From positions 3,938,001 through 4,002,000 of the forward strand of contig NZ_CP060388.1 of the NCBI RefSeq assembly GCF_014280435.1: a DNA stretch of 64,000 nt. The letters are read 5' to 3'. Both the position numbers and the translations under genes were made by a program. Source of the DNA: Sphingobium sp. KCTC 72723 (GTDB lineage: Bacteria; Pseudomonadota; Alphaproteobacteria; Sphingomonadales; Sphingomonadaceae). Under the pieces are notes generated by a model, which was given only the letters and a program-made list of their open reading frames with translations, did not search any database and was not told the DNA's origin. Shown here in pieces: positions 26,851 through 35,785 of this stretch (its first letter is position 1; the number at the start of each line of letters is the position of its first letter).

Positions 26851-28119
26851 TCAAGCAACCAGACGGAGGCGGTCCAGCTTCGCAGCCCCTTGGGCGAGCA
26901 GCTTAGCAATCTCGTCGGATGTCCGTCGTACGGCCAGCTTGAGGGCTTCATCGACGTGGATGTAGTCCTGCGTCACATTTTGCGAAGCGTGCCCCAGCAT
27001 CGCGCGGATCGTCAGTTCGGAGAAACCCAGTTCAGCTGCGACGCTGGCGAAGGTATGCCGCAAAACGTGGGGCGTAACGCCGGAAATTCCGGCAAACCCG
27101 CAAACCCGCTGCAGGCAGGCGCTGACTGCCGTAAACGGGCCATCGCCGGTGGTCGCGGTGAACACATAAGGATTGCATACGATCTGCGGCTGCGCCACGA
27201 TAACCTTGATCGCTTCCGGCCCGATCGCTCGGATCTGTCCATCTGTCTTGGTGTCAGGGAAAGCGACGAAGCCTCCCATCGGATTCACCCATGCCCGCTG
27301 CATGGCTTGTCCCTCCTCGCGACGATAGCCGGTCAGCAGCAATAGTCTGATGACGGCAATGCCGGTCAGGCTAACGCCCTGCTGCTCGGCATAGACCATC
27401 GCCTTGCCCAGCGCTTCAATCTCGGCGACGCTGAGGCGTCTCGTCTTTTTATTGCCAGCGAGCTTCTTGGCACCCTTTGTTGGGTGTTCGGCGAGCAAGC
27501 CCTTGTGCTTTGCGTGGCCCAAGATGGCCTGAAGGGTCGCCAGGCAGCGTGCTGCAACACCGGGCCCTCCGGTGGCCTTGCCGCCCCGACCGTCCGGTCG
27601 AGGCTTTTTCGTCTTTCCAGTCGCCACATCGTTTTGCATCGCCTCGACATCGGCAATCGTCAGATGACGGGCGATCCGCTTACCGAGCAGCGGTTTGATG
27701 TGGGTCCGGATTCGGCTCTCATCCATCGCGAGTGACGACTGCTTGATTGGCCGGTTTCGTCGACCAAGGATTCTGCCTGCATGGGCTTCCGTCAGATACC
27801 AGTCGCACAGTTCAGCAACGTTCATCTCGTTCCTGGCGCGGCGAGCGTCATCCGCCGGGTCTTCCCCGGCGGCAACCGCGCCAAGCTTGATCTTGGCAAG
27901 ATCGCGCGCTTGCTCGGCAGTGATCACGCCAAAGCGACCGATATTGACGCGGCGCTTGATGCCCTCGGCATTCCGATACTGGATGATGAATGTCTTGAGG
28001 CCTGATGGCAGCACGCGAACGCCGAAACCTCGAATCTCACTGTCCCACAGGACGAACTGCTTTTCCCCTGGGGGCTTAAGCGCATCGATCGAACGCTTGT
28101 TCAGCTTGGCAGTTGGCAT
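26851..28119 (-). CDS. Tyrosine-type integrase of the tRNA-Gly island
   Basis: A 422-residue P4-like integrase starting at the ATG at 28119 (MPTAKLNKRSIDAL) behind GGAGG at 5-base spacing. The N-terminal DUF4102 arm-binding domain (ERQ-type WDSEIRGFGVRVLPSG) is followed by a core-binding domain. In the catalytic domain, Arg lies in LLTGYRREE, His/Arg in TPHVLRHTF, His in LGHASQNV and the nucleophile Tyr in TQDYIHVD. It should recombine the 49-bp att repeats. It reads away from attR, 180 bp from it. Confidence 0.95.
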   Translation of the reverse strand: MPTAKLNKRSIDALKPPGEKQFVLWDSEIRGFGVRVLPSGLKTFIIQYRNAEGIKRRVNIGRFGVITAEQARDLAKIKLGAVAAGEDPADDARRARNEMNVAELCDWYLTEAHAGRILGRRNRPIKQSSLAMDESRIRTHIKPLLGKRIARHLTIADVEAMQNDVATGKTKKPRPDGRGGKATGGPGVAARCLATLQAILGHAKHKGLLAEHPTKGAKKLAGNKKTRRLSVAEIEALGKAMVYAEQQGVSLTGIAVIRLLLLTGYRREEGQAMQRAWVNPMGGFVAFPDTKTDGQIRAIGPEAIKVIVAQPQIVCNPYVFTATTGDGPFTAVSACLQRVCGFAGISGVTPHVLRHTFASVAAELGFSELTIRAMLGHASQNVTQDYIHVDEALKLAVRRTSDEIAKLLAQGAAKLDRLRLVA

Positions 28120-28132
28120 GGCCACCTCCATT

Positions 28133-28179
28133 TGGAGACAAAGCTCCAAACGGCAGCCATTGTCTCCATATTGTCTCCA
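28133..28179. repeat. Three TTGTCTCCA repeats upstream of the integrase
   Basis: TGGAGACAA at 28133-28141 and TTGTCTCCA at 28160-28168 and 28171-28179 form one inverted and two direct copies between the integrase start and attR. The placement fits arm-type integrase sites or an excisionase/autoregulatory operator. Confidence 0.55.
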
Positions 28180-28297
28180 GAATACGCCGTTTCGTGGCGT
28201 ATTGCAGGATATGGCGTGGTAAGCGAAAATCAATATCTAATTGAAATATCGTATAAAATCGTAATGCCGGAAACTGTGGCGTAGCGCTTGAATCAAA

Positions 28298-28346
28298 TTG
28301 CCAAGGTTGGGGTCGAGGGTTCGAATCCCTTCGCCCGCTCCAGTTT
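28298..28346 (+). repeat. attR: right 49-bp direct repeat (tRNA-Gly remnant)
   Basis: An exact copy of 6717-6765, covering the anticodon loop to the 3' end of tRNA-Gly plus 4 bases. The 5' half of a tRNA is absent, so it is not a second functional gene. Confidence 0.93.
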
Positions 28347-28370
28347 TCGGTCGATGTGCCGATAGCTAAT

Positions 28371-28394
28371 AAGGCTGCCGTAAGGCAGCCTTTT
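28371..28394 (+). terminator. Rho-independent terminator, probably the original tRNA-Gly terminator
   Basis: The stem AAGGCTGCC (28371-28379) pairs with 28384-28392 and is followed by TTTT. It lies 25 bp after attR and reads in the tRNA direction. No equivalent exists after the intact tRNA at the left, so the island insertion has separated the tRNA from its terminator. Confidence 0.75.
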
Positions 28395-28467
28395 CCGTTT
28401 TGGGGCATTTGGAAAGCGGCCTTCAGGCTCAGGCGCGGCTTTCCCAAACGCGACACCTGCAAGCAGG

Positions 28468-30315
28468 TTATCGCACCCCGGCCGGTTCGACTTCTATGAC
28501 CATGTCTTCAATACCAGGTCCGTCATCCCGCTCGCTCGCCTGCCGGTTCCACATCAGCGCATAAAGGCCGTCCGCTCGCACCAGGTCGGCGTGCCGCCCA
28601 CGCTCCACGATGCGTCCCTGGTCCAGCACGATGATTTCGTCTGCATCGACCACGGTGGACAGCCGGTGCGCCACGACCAATGTCGTGCGCTTGCGCGCAA
28701 TATCGCGCAGCACGGTCTGGATTTCCGTCTCGGTTCGGCTGTCCAGCGCGCTGGTGGCCTCGTCCAGCACCAGCAAAGGCGGGTCTTTCAACAGCGTGCG
28801 CGCAATAGCCACCCGCTGTTTTTCCCCGCCCGACAGTTTCAGCCCGCGCTCGCCCACCCGCGTGGCATAGCCTTTGGGCAGGCTGAGGATGAAGTCATGG
28901 ATCGACGCCGCTTTGGCCGCAGCCTCGATCTCGTCCTGCGATGCGCCTTCGCGGCCATAGCCGATATTATAGCCGACCGTATCGTTGAACAGCACCATGT
29001 CCTGCGGCACGATACCGATCGCGGCGCGCAGCGATGCCTGCGTCACCGCCGATATGTCCTGCTCGTCGATCGTTACCTCGCCCGACTGAATATCGTAGAA
29101 GCGGAACAATATGCGCGCGATGGTGGATTTCCCCGCGCCCGATGGCCCGACGATCGCCAGCGTATGCCCGGCGGGCACGGCAAAGCTCACATCATGCAAT
29201 ATCTCCCGATCCGGGTCGTAGCCAAAGCGCACATGGTCGAACCGCACCGCACCACCGGGTGCTTGCAAGACGCGCGCGCCCGGCGCATCGGCCACCTCGG
29301 CCTGCGTGTCGATCAACTGATACATCGCCTCCATGTCGATCAGCCCCTGCCGGATCGTGCGATACACCATGCCCAGCAGATCCAGCGGCCGGAACAACTG
29401 CGCCAGCAGCGTATTGACCAGCACTACGTCGCCTGTGGTGAACTTGCCGACGCTCCAGCCCCACACGCTGTACGCCATCGCGCCTGCCATCATCAGGTTG
29501 GTGATCAGCGACTGGCCGATGTTCAGCCAGGCCAGGCTATTCTCGCTCTTGACCGCCGCCTTGGCATAATGGCGCATCGCCCCGCTGTAACGGTCCGCCT
29601 CGCGCTGTTCCGCGCCGAAATATTTGACCGTCTCGAAATTCAGCAGGCTGTCGACCGCATGGGCGACGGCATTGGTGTCCATGTCCACCATGTCGCGCCG
29701 CAACTGGTTGCGCCATTCGGTGATGGTGCGCGTGAACCAGATGTAGAGCGCCACCATCGCCAGCGTCGCGCCGACCATGCCCGCGCCGAACTTGACGAGG
29801 AAGATGCCGCACACCGCGACCAGCTCGATAATGGTCGGCGCGATGTTGAACAGCAGGAAATAGAGCATATTATCAATGCTCTTGGTCCCGCGCTCGACGA
29901 TTTTGGTGACGGCCCCGGTGCGACGGTCGAGGTGAAAGCGCAGCGACAGGCGATGCAGATGCACGAACACATCGTCGGCCAACCGCCGGCTCGCTTCCTG
30001 CCCCACCTTCTCGAAAATCGCATTGCGCAGATTGTCGAACAACACGCTGCCAAAGCGCGCGCCCGCATAGGCGACCACCAGCGCGATAGCGATGCCGAAT
30101 CCCGGTTCCATCCCCGGCGCCATCGCGTCGATCGCGGCCTTATAGGCAAACGGCATGGTCAGGCTCAGCGCCTTGGCCGCCACCACCAGTAGCATCGCTA
30201 TCGCCACCCGTCGCCGCAAAGCGGGTGCGTCCGCTGGCCATAAATAGGGCAAAAACCGGCGAAACGTAGCCCATATAGGGGGCAGGGGCGCGGAAGTGGG
30301 CATGTCAGGAGGCAT
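28468..30315 (-). CDS. atm1: Atm1/HMT-type ABC exporter
   Basis: A 615-residue half-transporter with an N-terminal six-helix membrane domain and a C-terminal ATPase. Walker A is GPSGAGKSTIAR, the signature LSGGEKQRVAIA, and Walker B LLVLDEATSALD. The membrane domain, with EVGQEASRRLADDVF-like VGQEASRRLADDVFVHLH and LHRLSLRFHLDRRTGA, matches the Atm1 group. That group exports glutathione-linked metals or persulfide, supporting iron-sulfur and heavy-metal homeostasis. A second ATG 12 bases downstream is an alternative start. The gene stands alone. Confidence 0.93.
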   Translation of the reverse strand: MPPDMPTSAPLPPIWATFRRFLPYLWPADAPALRRRVAIAMLLVVAAKALSLTMPFAYKAAIDAMAPGMEPGFGIAIALVVAYAGARFGSVLFDNLRNAIFEKVGQEASRRLADDVFVHLHRLSLRFHLDRRTGAVTKIVERGTKSIDNMLYFLLFNIAPTIIELVAVCGIFLVKFGAGMVGATLAMVALYIWFTRTITEWRNQLRRDMVDMDTNAVAHAVDSLLNFETVKYFGAEQREADRYSGAMRHYAKAAVKSENSLAWLNIGQSLITNLMMAGAMAYSVWGWSVGKFTTGDVVLVNTLLAQLFRPLDLLGMVYRTIRQGLIDMEAMYQLIDTQAEVADAPGARVLQAPGGAVRFDHVRFGYDPDREILHDVSFAVPAGHTLAIVGPSGAGKSTIARILFRFYDIQSGEVTIDEQDISAVTQASLRAAIGIVPQDMVLFNDTVGYNIGYGREGASQDEIEAAAKAASIHDFILSLPKGYATRVGERGLKLSGGEKQRVAIARTLLKDPPLLVLDEATSALDSRTETEIQTVLRDIARKRTTLVVAHRLSTVVDADEIIVLDQGRIVERGRHADLVRADGLYALMWNRQASERDDGPGIEDMVIEVEPAGVR

Positions 30316-30388
30316 GGACGCTATGTAGAGCGCAGCGCGGGATTATCCAGCGCGGGTTACTGCTTTATGACAATGGACAGGTATCGGT

Positions 30389-30424
30389 CGAAAGGCAGCA
30401 CCGTTTCAGTGGTACCGCCTTTCG
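30389..30424 (-). terminator. Hairpin after nrdB
   Basis: CGAAAGGC at 30389-30396 pairs with GCCTTTCG at 30417-30424. The inside (CACC/GGTA region) extends the stem imperfectly. It lies 9 bp after the nrdB stop and probably ends the nrdAB transcript. Confidence 0.5.
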
Positions 30425-30433
30425 CCATTTCAA

Positions 30434-31483
30434 TCACTCCGCCGCGATCCCCGCCGCCTTGAACATGTCCGGGTCGCCCATCTCATCCAGATTTGCAGGC
30501 ACTGCGCGGGTCTTGCGGCGGTCGAAGCTTTCCCAGACGTCGTTCCATTGGCCGCGGGTTGCGCCTTTTGAATATTCGGTCGAGCGGGTTTCGAAGAAAT
30601 TGGCATGTTCGACGCCGTTCAGCATCGGGGCGAGCCAGGGGAGCGGATGTTCGTCGATCATGTAGATGGGCTTGAGGCCCAACTGGCCCAGGCGCCAGTC
30701 GGCGATGTAGCGGACATATTTCTTGATGTCCTTGGGCGTCATGCCGGGGACCGGACCCATTTCGAACACCAGATCGACGAACGCATCCTCGATCCGCACC
30801 GTCTTCTGGCACATGTCCATGATGTCGTCCTTGACCGCAGGGGTCAGGCACTGACGTTCGGCGCAGAAGGCGTGGAACAGCTTGATGATGCCCTCGCAAT
30901 GCAGCGTTTCGTCGCGGATCGACCAGGTGACGATCTGGCCCATCCCCTTCATCTTGTTGAAGCGCGGAAAGTTCATCAGCATCGCGAAGGAGGCGAACAG
31001 CTGCAAGCCTTCGGTAAAGCCGCCGAACATCGCCAGCGTGCGGGCAATATCCTCGTCCGTGTCGACGCCGAATTGTTGCAGATAGTCATGCTTGTCCTTC
31101 ATCTCCTTATATTGGAGGAAGGCGCTATATTCGCTTTCGGGCATCCCGATCGTGTCGAGCAGATGCGAGTAAGCGGCGATATGGACGGTTTCCATGTTGC
31201 TGAACGCGGTCAGCATCATCTTGACTTCGGTGGGCTTGAACACGCGGCCATATTTTTCGTGGTAGCAATCCTGCACTTCCACGTCCGCCTGGGTGAAGAA
31301 GCGGAAAATCTGGGTCAGCAGGTTGCGCTCATGATCGGACAGCTTCTGCGCCCAGTCGCGGCAATCCTCCCCCAAGGGCACTTCTTCGGGCAGCCAGTGC
31401 AACTGTTGCTGGCGCTTCCAAAATTCATAGGCCCAGGGATATTCGAACGGCTTGTAAACTTTGGAGGCTTGAAGAAGAGACAT
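30434..31483 (-). CDS. nrdB: Class I ribonucleotide reductase beta subunit
   Basis: A 349-residue radical-generating subunit. Metal ligands fall in FFTQADVEVQDCY and NMETVHIAAYSHLL, the latter also holding the radical Tyr, and later in SIRDETLHCEGI. It pairs with NrdA to reduce ribonucleotides to deoxyribonucleotides. There is no N-terminal ATP-cone. It lies 172 bp downstream of nrdA on the same strand with a small hairpin in between, which may tune the subunit ratio. Confidence 0.96.
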   Translation of the reverse strand: MSLLQASKVYKPFEYPWAYEFWKRQQQLHWLPEEVPLGEDCRDWAQKLSDHERNLLTQIFRFFTQADVEVQDCYHEKYGRVFKPTEVKMMLTAFSNMETVHIAAYSHLLDTIGMPESEYSAFLQYKEMKDKHDYLQQFGVDTDEDIARTLAMFGGFTEGLQLFASFAMLMNFPRFNKMKGMGQIVTWSIRDETLHCEGIIKLFHAFCAERQCLTPAVKDDIMDMCQKTVRIEDAFVDLVFEMGPVPGMTPKDIKKYVRYIADWRLGQLGLKPIYMIDEHPLPWLAPMLNGVEHANFFETRSTEYSKGATRGQWNDVWESFDRRKTRAVPANLDEMGDPDMFKAAGIAAE

Positions 31484-31623
31484 GGGTTTCGTCCTGTTGA
31501 TATGCGGTCCTGTCAGTGAAAGCTGACATCTCGATCCTGTAAGGGAGACCCCGGCCTGCGCCGGGGGGACGGTAAATTATGTTGGATGCGCATGCGCTGG
31601 CACGGAGGATGCAATATCCCCCT

Positions 31624-31644
31624 CCTCTCCCGCAGCGGGAGAGG
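31624..31644 (-). terminator. Short hairpin in the nrdA-nrdB gap
   Basis: A perfect 9-bp GC-rich stem (CCTCTCCCG at 31624-31632 with 31636-31644) and a 3-nt loop, 12 bp after the nrdA stop. No T-run follows. It could be an attenuator or an mRNA-processing signal. Confidence 0.4.
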
Positions 31645-31655
31645 CGATCAGAGCT

Positions 31656-33596
31656 TCACTGGCAGGCCAGACACTCGTCATAGTCGGTGCTTTCGCTGCT
31701 CAGTTCGAATTTGGGAGCGTCGATCGTGTTGTCGGCCTCCACGCCGCCGGCAAAACCGGCGCGCTGAACCGATTTGGAGCGCAGATAATAAAGCGACTTG
31801 ATGCCCAGTTCCCACGCGCGGAAGTGGAGCATGAGTAGATCCCACTTCTCAACATCGGCGGGGATGAACAGGTTCAGCGACTGCGCCTGATCGATATAGG
31901 GCGTGCGGTCGGCGGCCAGTTCGAGAAGCCAGCGCTGGTCGATTTCGAAGCTGGTCTTGAACGTGTCCTTTTCTTCCTGGCTCAGGAAGTCGAGATGCTG
32001 GACGCTGCCACCATGTTCGAGGATCGAGTTCCAGACGTTCGTGCTGTCCTTGGCCTTTTCGACCAGCAGCTTTTCCAGATAGGGGTTCTTGACCGAGAAG
32101 CTGCCCGACAGCGTCTTGTGGGTGTAGATGTTCGCCGGGATCGGTTCGATGCAGGCGGACGTGCCGCCGCAGATGATGGAAATCGACGCGGTGGGCGCGA
32201 TCGCCATCTTGCAGGAAAAGCGCTCCATCACACCCTGATCGGCGGCGTCCGGGCAGGGGCCGCGTTCGATGGCGAGTTGCATCGAGGCTTCGTCGACCTG
32301 TCCCTTGATATGTTTGAACATGCGCAGGTTCCACGACTTGGCCATCGCGCCTTCGAACGGGATGCCGCGTGCCTGGAGGAAGCTGTGGAAGCCCATGACG
32401 CCAAGGCCAACCGAGCGCTCACGCCCGGCGCTATATTTGGCACGCGCCATTTCGGGCGGCGCGCGGTCGATATAATCCTGCAACACATTGTCGAGGAAGC
32501 GCATGATGTCTTCGGCGAAAAGCTTTTCGTCCTTCCATTGATCCCAGGTTTCCAGGTTCATGGACGACAGGCAGCATACCGCCGTGCGATCATTGCCGAG
32601 ATGGTCGCGACCCGTCGGCAAGGTAATTTCGGAGCAGAGGTTGGAGGTGGATACTTTCAGGCCCAGGTCGCGGTGATGCTTGGGCATCATGCGGTTCACC
32701 GTGTCGTTGAACACGATATAAGGTTCGCCGGTGGCAAGGCGGGTTTCGACCAGCTTCTGGAACAGGGCGCGCGCGTCGATGGTGGAACGGATCGACTGGT
32801 CCTTGGGGCTGCGCAGATGGAATTCGGCGCCGTCGCGGACAGCCTCCATAAACTCGTCGGTCAGCAGGACGCCATGGTGCAGGTTGAGCGCCTTGCGGTT
32901 GAAGTCGCCCGAAGGTTTACGGATTTCGAGAAACTCCTCGATCTCCGGGTGGGATACGTCGAGATAGCAGGCGGCCGATCCGCGACGCAGGCTGCCCTGG
33001 CTGATTGCGAGGGTCAGCGAATCCATGACGCGGACGAAGGGGATGATGCCGCTGGTCTTGCCGTTGAGGCCGACCGGCTCACCGATGCCGCGCACGCTGC
33101 CCCAATAGGTGCCGATGCCGCCGCCGCGCGAGGCGAGCCAGACATTCTCGTTCCAGGTGTTGACGATGCCTTCCAGGCTGTCGTCAACGCTGTTGAGATA
33201 GCAGCTGATCGGCAGGCCGCGCCCGGTGCCGCCGTTGGACAGAACAGGGGTGGCGGGCATGAACCACAGGCGCGAAATATAGTCATAGACGCGTTGGGCA
33301 TGATCCTGATCGTCGGCATAGGCGGCTGCGACGCGGGCGAACAGATCCTGGTAGCTTTCGCCGGGCAGCAGATAGCGGTCGTTCAGCGTATCCTTGCCGA
33401 ATTCGGTCAGCAGCGCGTCGCGCGACGGATCGGTCACGACATCGAAGCGCCGTTCCGCCACCGCAGAGGAGGACAGGGGCGCAGCCTTGGCCTGGGGCGC
33501 AGGTGCCTTCACCTGTTCCGCTGCCTTTTCGATCAGATCGTCCATCATCGTCGCCACGTCGCTTATACCACCCTGTCCGCTATCCCGAAAATCCAT
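31656..33596 (-). CDS. nrdA: Class I ribonucleotide reductase alpha subunit
   Basis: A 646-residue catalytic subunit. The active-site segment SNLCSEITLP, the barrel cysteine in GLPISCYLNS and the C-terminal redox pair in DECLACQ are all present. The N-terminus begins with a short linker and no ATP-cone, unlike E. coli NrdA (761 residues). dATP overall-activity control through an alpha-subunit cone is therefore absent. Substrate-specificity control is expected to remain. It is transcribed ahead of nrdB. Confidence 0.95.
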   Translation of the reverse strand: MDFRDSGQGGISDVATMMDDLIEKAAEQVKAPAPQAKAAPLSSSAVAERRFDVVTDPSRDALLTEFGKDTLNDRYLLPGESYQDLFARVAAAYADDQDHAQRVYDYISRLWFMPATPVLSNGGTGRGLPISCYLNSVDDSLEGIVNTWNENVWLASRGGGIGTYWGSVRGIGEPVGLNGKTSGIIPFVRVMDSLTLAISQGSLRRGSAACYLDVSHPEIEEFLEIRKPSGDFNRKALNLHHGVLLTDEFMEAVRDGAEFHLRSPKDQSIRSTIDARALFQKLVETRLATGEPYIVFNDTVNRMMPKHHRDLGLKVSTSNLCSEITLPTGRDHLGNDRTAVCCLSSMNLETWDQWKDEKLFAEDIMRFLDNVLQDYIDRAPPEMARAKYSAGRERSVGLGVMGFHSFLQARGIPFEGAMAKSWNLRMFKHIKGQVDEASMQLAIERGPCPDAADQGVMERFSCKMAIAPTASISIICGGTSACIEPIPANIYTHKTLSGSFSVKNPYLEKLLVEKAKDSTNVWNSILEHGGSVQHLDFLSQEEKDTFKTSFEIDQRWLLELAADRTPYIDQAQSLNLFIPADVEKWDLLMLHFRAWELGIKSLYYLRSKSVQRAGFAGGVEADNTIDAPKFELSSESTDYDECLACQ

Positions 33597-34142
33597 AAGT
33601 CGCCCCTAAATGTTCATGTTCCGTTCGATTCGGTCAAGCCCGCGAACATGCCATTGGCAGTCCGTCGCAGCATCGCCCCCATCGCCGGGACCAAAGAAGC
33701 GCCAACCGACCGGATTATGGGGCAAAAACCCCTGCGAGCCGAAACAATGTCCAGCGACGCAATCACAATCTGTTGGGTAGCCCCCGTTAACCCGATACCA
33801 CAGATAGTGCCATAGCGCTTTTTGGACGCAAGAGGGTAAATGACGGTTTAGGGACTCCGTGCGTGGCCAATTCCAACCATTCGTCGCCGATTTTGCATGG
33901 CGTGGCGCAGCGACGCATGGATTTCCCTGCACCTTCGAAAAGACAAGAGGGCATATCGGGCGGAGAAAATAAATTTGGCTTGCCACGCAAATCCGTCGGG
34001 GCCGGAAAAAGACTCTTTCCGCCCGGCCGCTCTTTAACCTGTTGCGGGCCGTCTCTGGACTTGAGCGCGATTCCCCATTAGCCGCGAACGCGCTGGACCA
34101 ACGCCGTGCAGAGGCGCGCCGCAGACAAGGGAAAAGGGCAAG
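33597..34142. other. Divergent promoter region nrdA / fumA
   Basis: About 545 bp between two divergent housekeeping genes. It must contain both promoters. A small inverted repeat, CGGAAA/TTTCCG, lies near 34004-34022. Two weak NrdR-box-like sequences near 33763 and 33797 were considered and not accepted. No gene is supported. Confidence 0.5.
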
Positions 34143-35663
34143 ATGACGCTCATAAAGACCGCAGACCTGATCGACAGCGTCGCCGACGCGCTTCAGTTCA
34201 TCAGCTATTATCATCCGATGGATTATATCCGCGCGCTGGGCAAAGCCTATGAGGCGGAGGCCAATCCGGCGGCCAAGGACGCCATCGCCCAGATCCTGAC
34301 CAACAGCCGCATGTGCGCGGAGGGGCATCGCCCGATCTGCCAGGACACCGGCATCGTCAATGTGTTCGTCAAATGGGGCATGGAGTGCCGGCTGGACGAT
34401 AATAGCCGGTCGATGCAGGATGTGGTCGATGAAGGGGTGCGCAAGGCTTACCTCAACCCCGAAAACCGGCTGCGCGCGTCGATCCTGCGCGATCCGGCCT
34501 TTGGCCGCCAGAATACCAAGGACAACACGCCCTGCGTGCTGAACGTGGAAATGGTGCCGGGCAACAAGGTCGTCATAGACGTCGCGGCCAAGGGTGGCGG
34601 GTCGGAGAACAAGACCAAGTTCAAGATGATGAACCCCAGCGATTCGATCGTAGATTGGGTGCTGGACATGATTCCGCAGATGGGCGCGGGCTGGTGCCCG
34701 CCCGGCATGTTGGGCATCGGCATCGGCGGCACGGCGGAAAAGGCCGTGGCGCTGGCCAAGGAAAGCCTGATGGAACCCATCGACATGGGCGAACTGAAAT
34801 TGCGCGGTCCCCAGAACGACATCGAGAAGATGCGGATCGAGATTTTCGACAAGGTCAATGCGCTGGGTATCGGCGCGCAGGGTCTGGGCGGCCTGTCTAC
34901 CATATTGGACGTCAAGATTTACGACTATCCCTGCCATGCCGCAGGCAAGCCAGTAGCGATGATCCCCAATTGCGCGGCGACGCGCCACGCGCATTTCACG
35001 CTGGACGGGTCGGGTCCGGCCTATCTGGAAGCGCCCAAACTGTCGGAATGGCCGCAGGTCGACTGGAAGCCGAGCAAGGAAGCGATCCGCGTCGACCTTA
35101 ATAACCTGACGCCCGAAGTGGTGCAGAGCTGGAAGCATGGTGACCGGCTGTTGCTGAACGGCAAGATGCTGACCGGGCGTGATGCCGCGCACAAGCGGAT
35201 CAAGGATATGCTGGCCAAGGGCGAAAGCCTGCCGGTCGATTTCAAGGGCCGGGTGATCTACTATGTCGGCCCGGTCGATCCGGTCCGCGACGAAGTGGTC
35301 GGCCCGGCTGGTCCCACCACGGCGACTCGTATGGACAGCTTCATGGACATGATGCTGGAACAGGGTCTGGCCGCCTGCGTCGGCAAGGCCGAGCGCGGTC
35401 CGGCAGCGACCGAGAGCATCCGCGTCCACAAAAGTGCCTATCTGATGGCGGTCGGCGGCGCGGCGTACCTCGTCGCCCGCGCCATCAAGGGGGCCAAGGT
35501 CGTGGGCTTTGAGGATCTGGGCATGGAAGCGATCTACGAATTCGATGTGGAGGACATGCCCGTCACCGTCGCGGTCGACAGCGAGGGACAGAATGTCCAC
35601 CGCCTCGCCCCGCTGGTGTGGCAGGAAAAGATCAAGCGCGAAAAGCTGCTCGAAGGGGCGTGA
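34143..35663 (+). CDS. fumA: Class I (iron-sulfur) fumarate hydratase
   Basis: A 506-residue TCA-cycle enzyme that interconverts fumarate and malate with an oxygen-sensitive 4Fe-4S cluster. The N-terminal NSRMCAEGHRPICQDTGI is typical of class I fumarases, and the alpha and beta domains are fused in one chain as in E. coli FumA. Further cysteines follow in IPNCAATRHAHF and GLAACVGKAERG. It is monocistronic, followed by a hairpin. Confidence 0.95.
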   Translation: MTLIKTADLIDSVADALQFISYYHPMDYIRALGKAYEAEANPAAKDAIAQILTNSRMCAEGHRPICQDTGIVNVFVKWGMECRLDDNSRSMQDVVDEGVRKAYLNPENRLRASILRDPAFGRQNTKDNTPCVLNVEMVPGNKVVIDVAAKGGGSENKTKFKMMNPSDSIVDWVLDMIPQMGAGWCPPGMLGIGIGGTAEKAVALAKESLMEPIDMGELKLRGPQNDIEKMRIEIFDKVNALGIGAQGLGGLSTILDVKIYDYPCHAAGKPVAMIPNCAATRHAHFTLDGSGPAYLEAPKLSEWPQVDWKPSKEAIRVDLNNLTPEVVQSWKHGDRLLLNGKMLTGRDAAHKRIKDMLAKGESLPVDFKGRVIYYVGPVDPVRDEVVGPAGPTTATRMDSFMDMMLEQGLAACVGKAERGPAATESIRVHKSAYLMAVGGAAYLVARAIKGAKVVGFEDLGMEAIYEFDVEDMPVTVAVDSEGQNVHRLAPLVWQEKIKREKLLEGA

Positions 35664-35670
35664 TTTGCGT

Positions 35671-35702
35671 CCGTCCTCCCCGTCGCAGGATGGGGAGGAC
35701 GG
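35671..35702 (+). terminator. Hairpin after fumA
   Basis: An 11-bp perfect stem (CCGTCCTCCCC at 35671-35681 with 35692-35702) and a 10-nt loop, 8 bp after the stop. No T-run is present, so it is a putative terminator or 3' stabiliser. Confidence 0.55.
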
Positions 35703-35785
35703 GGTGCCAGTCGCCCATGCCCGCGCTGCCGCTGCCTGGCGGCTTTTGGGGCATGAACCTGTGACCGGAGCGGTATAGGGCGGGC

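Larger units (their letters stand above)
6717..28346. mobile_element. Genomic island integrated in tRNA-Gly (21.6 kb)
   Basis: The interval is bounded by a 49-bp exact direct repeat that starts in the anticodon loop of tRNA-Gly and ends 4 bases after the CCA. A tyrosine integrase lies just inside the right boundary, reading inwards. The intact tRNA is at the left and the remnant at the right. Cargo includes two acyltransferase-3 genes and an SGNH hydrolase, two toxin-antitoxin modules, a membrane/DUF3800 gene pair, a secreted esterase and three IS elements. No conjugation or phage structural genes are present, so it is a non-self-transmissible, probably composite island. Confidence 0.9.

Noticed and set aside
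28298..28342. A second tRNA-Gly gene
   Set aside because: Only the part from the anticodon loop to the CCA is present. The acceptor 5' strand and D arm are missing, so it is the att remnant.
33763..33812. NrdR boxes upstream of nrdA
   Set aside because: Two sequences faintly resemble the ACAC-AT-rich-GTGT consensus, but each has several mismatches and their spacing is not the usual 31-32 bp.
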